Shown here: positions 1 to 11,300 of the stretch, one piece after another
Layout of the letters: the number at the start of each line of letters is the position of its first letter
Position numbering within the stretch: the first letter of the stretch is position 1
Source of the DNA: Rhodeus uyekii
Taxonomy: Eukaryota; Chordata; Actinopteri; Cypriniformes; Acheilognathidae
Reading direction: 5' to 3'
Length of the DNA: 64,000 nucleotides
Assembly (NCBI GenBank): GCA_037043235.1
Contig: JAWRVZ010000030.1
Span: 1,576,001 to 1,640,000 of the forward strand
Translations under genes and position numbers: made by a program
The notes under the pieces: generated by a model
Database searches by the model: none
Told to the model about the DNA's origin: nothing
The model's input: only the letters and a program-made list of their open reading frames with translations

Positions 1-116
1 GTAAGCTGCTCGTATCTCAAATATTTATTCGTATCTCAAAGCAAAAATTGCTCGGAGGCTTGCTCGTATCTCGGAATACTCGTATGTCGGGACGCTCGTA
101 TCTCAAGGTATTACTG
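1..116. mobile_element. Truncated pogo/Tigger-like MITE (3' end) at window edge
   Basis: The sequence repeats 'ctcgtatctc' blocks and ends in CTCAAGGTATTACTG followed by the TA target base pair. This is the same right end seen in the copies at 1447-2151 and 4904-5561. The left part lies before base 1. Confidence 0.75.
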
Positions 117-476
117 TATAACACAATAGTGTAGAAAAGAGAGGGCAAAAAGAACAAATGTTTTATAGGATTACATAATACTTTCATGGTTTTATTTTTA
201 CAGTCAGTATACAGGTAAACTATTTTTTCCGGTTGTTTCAGTTTTTAAGCTGTTTAATCAATAAAAAAAAAAATTAAAAAAAACTTCCGAAAAACCTTTT
301 TTCCAGTTCTTTTTTGCATGAATGTTTCAATAACATTGAAATATTTAACAGAATATAATTTCTTCTATTCAATTTCTAAATTGTGCAGTCTAATACTATA
401 AATACAGATATTCAAAGGGGTTCGGACACATTTGGAAATCCCAGACCAATAACATTAAGATAGCTCAAGCTACTGG

Positions 477-947
477 TCAGATAGTATTCGTGTCCATCAC
501 AGCCCCGTTTTCATTCATGTTTAATGTGGCCTCAGTAAGGTTCACGACGAGTACATATTCTCCATTGGCAGGTGTGACCATTAATGATCCTGCTTTGGGC
601 TTTTGAGACGACACAACTGTGAGAGATGATCTGCACGGAAACATTAGAATCTCAAGGTACAGAATTGAGGATTTTAGAAGCTTGAGTAAGGACAGATGGA
701 CAACGGGTATTTTCATTGACTTTTTGCATTTGATATGGCCGAACTGGTGGGAACAGTATAAAATCGCTTTTCAACTTCTCAAATTCCTCGTCCCTTTGTA
801 GCAGCCTTGTTTTCAAAGTAGTACTGATCAGAGTCCTGAACGAGGATTGAAGGCATTGTCTTCTTGTTCTGTTAAAATAACCCACTACAATCACAAGAGT
901 GGTGACTAAGGCCTCTGGCATGCCAAAAATGGTATTTATCACTTACT
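477..947 (-). pseudogene. Unidentified minus-strand coding-like segment, possibly decayed
   Basis: On the minus strand the stretch from about 1100 down to 477 reads as broken coding sequence. One frame gives a peptide containing VNENTRCPSVLTQASK before a stop. A shifted frame then gives SSQKPKAGSLMVTPANGEYV and ends in MDTNTI plus stop. Around 1030-950 another frame gives VFLNPTQPGHQHGKSPDCL, next to a perfect-looking donor AATA|gtaagt. No single intact reading frame joins these parts. I do not recognise the product. It could be a gene fragment, an old retro-copy or chance. Confidence 0.2.
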
Positions 948-1218
948 ATTGGTGTAAAATAAGCAGTCAGGACTTTTTCCATGTTGATGGCCAGGCTGTG
1001 TAGGGTTCAGAAAAACACTGTATACCTGGAACTGGACTGACAGATGCAGATGACTTTTATGGTCATGGAAAAGTACTGAAATAAATGTTGTGCTGATTAT
1101 CAAGCCCTGCCTGGCGATAATCCGCTTGAAATGAGATATTGGAAATTCACTGCATATATCAGTTGCCATAAAGAAATCTGTGCAAGGCTATTTTGACTCG
1201 CTGTGTTTAACTGAGACA

Positions 1219-2297
1219 AAGGGGACGTTTACATGACACCGTTTTCAACTAAACACCGTAAACGTTTGATGTGTTTTGGCCATTAATTTACTGAAAATGC
1301 ACACATTTGTTGTTGAATTGTTTATTGATTATGTATAAACGACAAAAAAGTGAACTTGTGAAAGCGGTGACGGTATGCACATGTGTTACAAAGTTTACAA
1401 AACTTTACAAAATGACATCGCCATCTACTGGCCTGGCAGCAAAATACAGTAATACCTTTACGCGCGTCACGAGATACGAGCAAGCCTTCGTGCACATTTT
1501 TGCTTTGAAATACGAGTAAATATTTGAGATACGGGCACGCTTACAGACACCGGTGTGCGAGCACTCGGAGCAGTTCAAGCCACATCACTCCTTCACTTCA
1601 CGTGTTCATTGACTTCCGTAAGCATCTCCCGCGAGTTTTCCTGTGGTGTATTTTATATACATTTATGGGGTAATTGCATATGATCTCCACTAGAGGCAGC
1701 TTGGTTTTACAGCGGGAGGTTACCGGGGGAGACGAGTGATTCACGAAATAATAATAAATATGAGTTTCTGAGGCTATCCAATACACTACACGGGAAGAAA
1801 TCTACATAATCTTACGTTTGCGTTATCTACGTAATTTACGTAATCTACGCTATCCCTCCCTCCTCCAATTCCGCACATGCCGCTACTGTATCGTCTGTCT
1901 CAAAGGTAAAACTCATAATTAAAACCACATTTTATTTTATATCACAGGAATTCTTATATAATATTAAAAATTAAAAAAATGTTTTTTCCATTGTTATTAG
2001 CACTAATAAGGGAGTTTTTTAGAGGGTCGGAACGGATAATTATTATTTTTTGTTATTTCTTATGGGAAAAATTATTTGAGATATGAGCAAGTCGAGTTAC
2101 GAGCTCCGTCCTGGAACGGGAGAATTATGCTTGTATCTCAAGGTATTACTGTACAGCGGTTTTAGTCGGTTTCGTGGATCCGTGTGAACGGGGAACGTTT
2201 TGTCGTCTGTATGCGAAAAACACAAAGGAAAAATGTTTTCATTTTTTGTGCATCGTTGTATCGTTTAGTGCAAAACGTTCTGTAAACGTTACCATAA
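1219..2297 (+). mobile_element. hAT-like non-autonomous element, copy A (interrupted)
   Basis: The left end reads GGGGACGTTTACATGACACC. The body holds 'gacatcgccatctactggcc', and the right end holds 'gttctgtaaacgttacc'. The same segments occur in reverse orientation at about 45,590-47,090, so this is a repeat family. The 705-bp element 1447-2151 splits it at a TA. Exact ends are uncertain. Confidence 0.55.
1447..2151. mobile_element. pogo/Tigger-like MITE with TA target duplication
   Basis: It begins CAGTAATACC and ends GGTATTACTG, with TA on both sides. The interior holds repeated 'cgtatctc'/'gagatacgag' blocks and a G+C-rich middle. TA target duplication and the TIR style point to the Tc1-mariner superfamily, pogo/Tigger branch (inference from family knowledge). 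Confidence 0.75.
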
Positions 2298-2327
2298 ATA
2301 ATAGATTTCTCTTTTGCTTCTCTCTAG

Positions 2328-5300
2328 AGTCAGTATATGATCTTCTCCCGAAAGAGCTGCAGCTGCCATCTTCTAGAGAGCAGAACGCAGCCGCTATGAG
2401 TCAAAAAAGCGGTGGAGAGGCAGGACCTCCTCCGTCGACAGCTCTCGCCGCAGGTAAGCTTGGATTCTGTCTTTTAAAGCCATCTTTTCTCTCAAGCTGA
2501 CTTGAGTCAGATGCTGAAGACTGGAACTAAGGCCTACATCTTTCAACTGTCCAATTTTTTTCAGTGGTCGATTAATTTGGTTAATGAAAAATGGTCTCTA
2601 TATGACAGGTGGTTTGAGGGGAGGGCTTGGTGACATCAGATGAAAAGGAAAGTGGCTTCAGAGGTGGAGCGAGTTTTCATAAATCATTACAGAGAACATG
2701 CACTCATGAATTGTTCACAATAAGACCAGGAATGTGCTTTAAAAATTGGGATGTTTTTTTCAATTTCAGTTTTAACCAAACAATGTAAAGAAAACTTTTC
2801 TAATGGTAAATGTTTTTAATTAAAAAATGCAGTAAATCTGATTGCATTTAGCATGGATTGGGGTCTTTTACCAAATTCCTGTTGTGAATACCTTCAAAAA
2901 TAGTTTCTTGATGTGAAAAAAAAAGAAATAATTATATTTCAGAGTAAACTAAATCTTTTTTGGGGCATCAGAGTAGCAAACATGCTTTGCAAATAGTAAT
3001 TAAACATCAGTCCTATTTTTTGTAATAAATTTAACTAAGTGATTAACAATTTGTAAAATAATAAAACTCAAAAAATAACAGCCGTCAGACTCTTCCCTTC
3101 TGAAATTCCATATGGCTCTCCAGCATTTTTCTAGTTTAGTGAATGAACATAATTGGCTCAGTGCCGTTAGTTCCCACATTCCCAATATCATTTGGTGTTG
3201 CACTGAACAAATATAACGAAAAATTGTGTAAAACAAAGTAACTTAAAAAAAAAAGTGAATCTGTTTCGTATAAAATTCCAATGGGAAAAATCAACATGTG
3301 CAAGATGTATTCTCAGAAATGCATGCATAATTAACTAAGGAAACATGCTTTCTAAAGGATTTTAAATGAAAATTTCTCCTGACTTGCATTGAACACTGAG
3401 CAAAGAAATTGTCCACAAAACACTCCTCAGAACCTTTTTTTCAGTTCCTATTTGTACATTCAAAATGCAATTCACTTTAGTTTCTTTTACTCTGCCCCTT
3501 TATCAAAGTGCCCAGGTTTAGGGTGAGTTTCTGTAAGCCAGAAGTCTGTTGCCTTTGGACATCTGTACCTAACTGCAGCCAAATGCGTCCCTCTGACGAG
3601 GCAGGACATGCTGGCTGCAGCTGAAGGAAGGTGACGTATTTTCCTGCTTAAATGAATTTCATTGTGGGATTTTAGGTTTCACTGCAAATTGGACTTGCTT
3701 CTTCAGACTATTTTCTCTTCCTGTTTAATTAATATTTTGTTTGTGTATCTTTTTATTCTTGAATCAAGAATATGTTCTTAGCAATCAACCATGTGCTCAT
3801 TGTATTTGCTATTTGTTTGACTTATTGTTTGGCATTTGTTTTTTGTTTGCTTGTTGTTTCGTTTTCGTTTTGTTTTTTCACGTTTTATTATTTTGTGATT
3901 ATTTTGTTTCGTTTTACATAGTTTTGTCTACTACTTTGTTTTATTTTGTGATGGTTGTCTCTTTTTTTTCCATACTCATGTCCTTTCTTTACATGATCTC
4001 TTCCCTCTGTGCTGAGATATTTGGGTTCACTTGTATTAAGCCATTGTGTCAACACCTTGTCTCTAACCCAAGCCCTTTATTCCGTTTATTCTCTTTTACA
4101 CTGCTTGAGTATTGTCTAACATAATTACAAATTACTGTTACTTTCTTAAAGGTACACTATTTAACTTTTGTCCACCTAGTGGTTAAAAAACAGAACTGCA
4201 TGCATTTTGCAGAAGAACATTGTTCTGGTTGTGCTTCGGCTCTGCGTGACTGTGAGGATGAATATGGTTCTCCTGCTGCTCATAAAACATTCACTATAGG
4301 TTTAAGAGATGTAGTTTAGATGGAGAGGATCTCAAGCTGACCGTCTGAAGACTGTAGCTTTACCCATTAACAGACCCGGTTCTTCCTTGAATATAAACTC
4401 CAGCACAGCCACAACAACTGTAATGAAGTGACTCTTCACAACAGATAATGCTTTACAATGAACTCTGTTGGAGAGCTGCATATGGAAATTTTTCTGTTTA
4501 ATAAAATACCTTACTCGCGTCATCTTCATGTCGCTTTTACAACATTTCAAATCCTTCAGTTCTCCTAAAACCCAATCCAATGTTGATTCTTGTTTTATTA
4601 CGAGCTGTTTTGCCACCAGACTCTCCTCTGTTCTACGTTTGTTTAAAACGGTTGATTCCCCACAGATCGGAGATTTAGCTCCTCCATGTCAACCTTTCTC
4701 ACTCGTTGTGACAACTAACCCATGCCACTTCCACAGCAGACACGTGTCAAAGTAGCCGGAGAAACTTATCTCTATATACAGATATGACGAGACACGCATG
4801 ATCACATTTCCTATGAAAAACCATCCCGACAGGCCTAAAATATAAACACTTATTATAGGCTTACCTTAGTGAATCAGGGGAAGACACATGTATTGACTCA
4901 TTATAGTTATACCTTGAGATACGAGCGTCCCGACATACAAATATTCCGAAAGATACGAGCAAAGCCTTCGAGTAGTTTTTTGCTTTGAGATACGAGTAAA
5001 GACTTGAAATCCGAGCACGCTTACAGACATGGACACGAGCTGTTCGAGCACTCGGAGCAGCACATGCGCCTCACTTGTTCACTTCACGTGTTCATCGACT
5101 TCCATTCGCATCTCCCGGAAGTCTTCCTGTGTTGTGTGTTGTATACATTTATGGGGCATATGATCTCGACTAGAGGGCAACCTTGGTTTTACAGCGGGAG
5201 GTTACCGGGGACGACGGAGTATTAAGCTGGGAGAAGCACGAGTTATGTGTGTTCAAAATGAATAAATATAAGGTTCTGAGGCACTACACTTCCGCATTGT

Positions 5301-8300
5301 GTTTGCGTTATCTACGTAATCTATGTAATCTACACTGTCCCTCCCTCCTCCTCTAGCTGCTACTATATCGTCTGTTTCGAAGGTAAGAACTCATAATTAA
5401 AACCACATTTTATTTGATATCACAGGAATCCTTATATATTATAAATATTTTTGTGTGTGTGTGTGTCTCTATAGCAATTAAAAACATGTTTTTCCTGTTA
5501 TTTTTTATGGAAAAAAATGAGATACAAGCAGCTCCTCTGCTCGTATCTCAAGGTATTACTGTATTTAAATTTTGCTAATTTGTAACAAAAAAAGTTACAT
5601 AGTGTACCTTTACGATTACTTGAATTCTCCATATTACTTGAAAATATTTGCACTCAAGTTTAACTGCCTATACTGTTAACACAAATGCCCATATTGTTAT
5701 ACATTTTTCCACAGTCCTGATTATATACATAATTTATAACTATAATGTGAAGTTCAATATTTAGATCAGTTTGTCCCTGTTTTAAAGGTGCTTTATGCAG
5801 AAATATTCAGTTACTGTTTGTAATTGCATTCAAACTTGGCACCTCCTCTTGGGCGGAGCAACACTAGAAGCCACGCCCCCTATTTCTCCTGACATGATAT
5901 CAGTTGCACACATAGACCAACCGAACCGACTCAAGAGAATACGACCGGGAAGATGAGTGATGAGCTATTGAGCAAATATCTTTTCATATATTGTGTTTAT
6001 CATCCATAAGTTGCATTTTTGTGTCATAAACTAATGTCATTATAATGCCTAGTAATCTGTCGAGTTACAGATAGCAGTTAACAAGGCAATAGATACATTT
6101 AGCAAACTGTGTTTGTGTCGAGACAGGAGAATTTAGAGGAGATTCTCGCGCTTCAGACGCAGATGTAAAAGTTCCACCATCTATTCTCTATTTTCTCTGA
6201 AAATCCTGCATAGTGCACTTTCAACAGGACATTCTTGATGTTTGATTGTATATCAAAATTGATATTTTGTGAAATATCATCATACATATGAATTAGGTTA
6301 TACATACTGACACGACAATATGCTGAGTTGGGATGTCTATCTTGACCCAAATCATACATATAGGTTCTGCTACTATTATAAAAAAAAACTTTTTGTCTAA
6401 ATGAAAGTTTATATGTCCACTGAGATGGAGTCAGCTGCAAGATTTCTGCTACTGTACCAAAAAGTACAGTTTTTCACTGCTCCCCTGTATACAGGAATGT
6501 GTGTCCTCCATTGGAGAATTCAGATTGCATTTTGGCCCCTCAGGGCTCCTGTTGGCTTGTGTTACAGTTTCTATCAATAGTGAAAGCTCCGAGTGCTCAG
6601 TATAACACACACACACTCAGGTTGCTGTGTTCAGTTGGCCATTCCCCAGACTAATGAATCAGATGGGCTCTTGTAATAAATGTGAATCTCTAACCTGTCT
6701 CTTAATGTTCCCAGATTCCTATCAAACCTATACACTGTCAAACTCACTGCACATAAAAAATGACTTGCAGCCACTTTCAGTCATCCCAAAGAGCAAGAAG
6801 AGACAGACGCTCTGTGTTCGGTGTCAATGGACTTGTCTGTGTTGTTGCACGCCTGCCAAGAGGTTGCAACATAATGCGCAATGAAAAACTCTGGCTTTGT
6901 AGTGCTCCGTCAGAACAGGGTTTCAATTAATTTCATTAACAATTCTGCACAAACATAAGAGCAGATGACTCAAATGTCACAGTATCAGATGTCAAACTGG
7001 CAAATTGTTTCTCCCAACACACAACCTGCTCTCATTGATGCTTGGTGGAGTCTGAGATGATGCTTTAAGATACAGAGAGGAAAATATGTGCATACATAGA
7101 GAATGCTTTGGTGTTTCTATTCTTGTCACCTCTTCATGTCGGACAATATTTCCCACTTGGAAAGATTTAATTATGTTTGGTTTGAGTGACCATGTCTCCT
7201 CATCTTAATCGTTGAGAAATCCTTTGGTAGCACTTTATTTTACAGTCCTTTTTCGCATGTACTTACTGTACTGTATACTTATTGTAGTTATTGCAATAAC
7301 TAGGTACTAGTCCTTAACATTTGTCCAGTGTCATTGTTACATATGTAACATTTAGATACTATAGTAATAACTGTTTTGTATTTCTTTGTTTTTTCTACTA
7401 TTTGCTATACATAAAGTTGTAGTCACTTAATGTTAATAAACTTAATAAAGTTTAACCATCTAACTGTAACCCTATATTATATTCCTTTCTGTGTAAGTAC
7501 TTTGAAAGTGCACATACTGTGAAGTAAAGTGCAACCAATCCTTATGTGAAGAAGACAAAAATACAAATACAGAAATAGAAAACTAGACATAAATAATGTG
7601 TTACATGCTCAAAGTGGATGCAAAACATTCTGGATGCAAATTGTTTCCAAGCAGTTTCACATTAATAAGCAAAAAAAAGAACAGTTACATGTCAAATTCA
7701 TTCGTTATGAAACAAATTCAAGCCGTTATTCAGTTCAAGTCAGTTCAATGTTGTTTCTATTCAAAATTTAAACTAAAATTAAACAAAATTTATATATTAC
7801 ACGTATAGATGAGGCACAAATAGAGAAGAGCGCATAAATGAAGCTTTTCAGTTTCACGTGTTGGGATAAAATACTGAAATTGGATGCAAATCATTCTCTT
7901 TGATTTATTTGAGAGTATTATTGTCTCTGGTTGTTAACCAAAAATGATTGTCTGATTATGGTTGCAGTTGAATCTGTTGGTAAATGGTCAGGATGGGTAA
8001 AGGAGGGTAAAATAGTGTCATTCAGTTAAATGTGAATGTGAATTTAACTGAAACATGTTCTGTTATCAGCTATAAGCAGCTCTATGGAAGGAAATACAGT
8101 GGTACCTCGAGATACGAAATTAATCCGTTCCGAGGTCGCCTTCGTATAATGAATTTTTCGTATCTTGGAACACATTTTACATGTAAAATGGTTAATCCGT
8201 TCCAAGCCCTCCAAAAACACCCCATTAAATTTCATAATAAAGCTAAATTGACCTATAAACAATGAAATAATGTAAAATGTCGAAGCTTGCCTTTCGAGTG

Positions 8301-11300
8301 AGGCTATCTCCGAAAGTGGCGGCAGAGGAGGAGGAGGACAAACGGCAGATAACGTACGTACACTTAACTTTACGAAAACACATAAAAAATTTAAAGTTTG
8401 GGGTGCGGAGTGGCTGAGCTAAAGCACGCCAGCACGTACATATAGAAGATGCATGATGGGAGGGATGCTGTCCAATTAGAGAGAAGGATCTCATGGCTTG
8501 GCTAGCATCAGGAACCAATGGGAGAGCAGGAGGATGGTGGCGAGTCTACTATAACTAAGATGACGGCGTGAGTTTCAAAATTGTTATGGGGCGAATCTCG
8601 GACTTTCAGAAACCTTTCGTATCTTGAAAACTTTTCGTATGTAGAGCAGTACAAATTTTTGTCTTTGCTTTCGTAACTTGGATTTTTCGTAAGTTGAGCC
8701 TTTCGTATCAGCGTTCAATAACCGTTAGTGTCATCTTCCAGCCCAATTCAGTCTTCTGACCGTGCAGTTAAAGTAGATGCAGTGTTAAATTACCTCGTGT
8801 ATCAAAGCACAGTGAGGTGTTTTCATCTTGTAATTACGGTTCTGACATGGTGTAAACTGGTTGTTTTAGGGGTTTTTTTCACGCCGCTCAGTGACTCTGC
8901 ATAGCTTGATAAGGCAGGACATCCTATTATTATGTTCAGACCTAATGCAACTATTCTGGCCCTGAGACTTCCACAGCAGATATATGTACATATTCTATTT
9001 GAACCTATTATTGGTGTGAAGAAAGTTTCAACCTGTATAAAAAGTGTTTATGAAAAACATTACTCACCCTACCTTTAAATCATTGATATTACTGAATATT
9101 AATTGTCTGTAATTTGATGATTGCTGTCTTAAAACATGCCCTTTTTTGCTGTATTATAATCATTTCTAATGTTACAAAACTACTGTACATCTATGAAAAA
9201 TTGTATTGTTTTTGTTTGGTGCAATTTGACTGTGTTTAACTGTGACATTTGTTAAGAAGATATTTGTATTATTTTTAATGCACTTTTGTTTACTTCCTCT
9301 TCATTGTATGCATTGTTGTTTACCATTTCCATTGGAATCTTAAAGCAACAGTGTTGAATATTTTGTGTATTCATGATCCTTTCTCCTCAGAATTTAGTAA
9401 GTTGTGAAACAGCGTTAGTATAATGCTGCTTGTTGCAACAGGGCATTATTCCCACATATTTGAGCATTTGGAATGGGAAGACTGGGCTGTGGGAGGACTA
9501 GAATGTGGCCTGATTAGCCTAGACTAGTCTTCCAAATGTAAACTACGCTGTCATCAGAATAATTATGTTTTATGTAATATTCTTTCACAGAAACTGTTTC
9601 TAAACCTTGTAAGAGTTATAAAGGGCCCACAAATCATTTTTCATCCAAATCGTGAGCTGATCTTCTGATCGTTCTGATGGTTTATAAATAAGATTACAAT
9701 GCAGAATTTAATTTATAAGCCTGTTGTTAAGAGTCCACTCTGTGTAACGTTCAGAATTTGAGGTTTTTTTTTTTTTTATAAGGTGGGACGTCAGACTCGC
9801 CTCACTGTTAATGTCATTCACTGTCTCATTCAAATTATGTCATTCATGCAATATACTATAGGTTCATAGGATTGTATTCAAACAAAGATTATTATTAAGG
9901 CGCCAAGCACCTTAGGTTGGTATTTTACTTACTTATTAGTCTGGCTGAATCTATGGCAGCCCTTAAAACTGCTTAGAGGAACGTTTCTAACTACTTTTGG
10001 CCTGTTGAAAAGAAAAGTTTGGGGACAGCGCCACCTACTTAAAAAATAATACCAATTTTAGCTTGGTCATCTGATCAGTTTTATTCTAAAATGTTTTTAA
10101 CCATTTGCTACTTGGTAAGCATCGTAACACCTTTTTTTTTGAATCTCAGAGTTGCTTTGGGAGGGTGCCACCTAGTGATCGCTTTTGTTCTACTCTCATA
10201 AATCCAAGTCCTGCTTAAAATCGATAATATCCCGAACACACAAACAAAAACCTCTTATTGTGTAGCAGAAGCAGCATTTCTATTGTCTCAGCATTTCTAT
10301 GTCTCATAAGGCAGCTGTCAGAGTTTTGTGGTGGTTAAAGGTCTGGGCTGTGTCCGAAATCGCCCCCATACCCTGAAATAAGACACTATTTAAGGGGGGA
10401 AGCCATTTGTATTGGTGTCCGAAACCATAGTGGGTGTTATCGAGTAGACTCATTCAATCCCACATTGCACCGCCATAACGAGTGTTCAACCACGAGTGTT
10501 CGACTCAGAGATGCAGATGATGGGTAACTTTATTAATAGAAAATAAAACAAAACTCAGCCCGTGGGGGGAAAACATAACATGGTCACAAGGCAGCAAGAA
10601 CTCGACAAGACTTGACAAGAGACGCCAAATTGAAAAATTTAAGAGGAACCAGCACAAGACAGCAAACATGAGGGGATTAAATAGGGAGCACATGAGGAGG
10701 ATAATGAGATCAGACAGCTGGTGTAAATAAACTAATAACAAGGAAACAAGGCGGGGTTACACAATGACAAGACAGGAACACGCGACCGAAAGCGCATCGC
10801 CGTGTGTCCACATGAAACAAGAGACAAGCGCGCAGCTGGAGAAAAAACTAACTGTGCGCGACATAAAACTCAAAAAAGCACGTGGCCGAAGTAAACACGA
10901 ACCGCATGCTAAACATTACACGCAGACACAAGAGAGTGCGGCTCGCGTAAAGCTCGAAACCAAACACTCCAACACTGTAAAGGAGCAAACACTCCTCCCG
11001 TGCGCTCATAACAAGGACGAATACACGGGTCAAGAATCCCCGAATCCCGACACAAAACGGAAACTGAACAAGATCAAAGTATTGGGAACGGACATCATAA
11101 CCCGCACATAAAGGGCCAGTCACACAGCGAAAACGCATAAAACTCGTTTTTGCGCGGAGCGTGCGTCGTATGCGTAATTCGTCGGTGGAACGAACGTGGA
11201 CCGTCAGTGATTGTAAGTGGATGTGCGTCGAAGGCGGTTTGTGCGTGATTTTGAGTTTTGAATGGTTCAAAATGTTTGAATCAATAACGAATTTTTGCGT

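Noticed and set aside
3741..4124. Hydrophobic 127-codon frame on the plus strand
   Set aside because: Phe/Leu/Val runs come from a T-rich low-complexity tract in an intron; no splice sites or family resemblance.
10764..11270. Overlapping frames of 115 and 140 codons on both strands
   Set aside because: They lie in the LTR and nested MITE, and have biased composition (gcgt repeats) with no protein family match.
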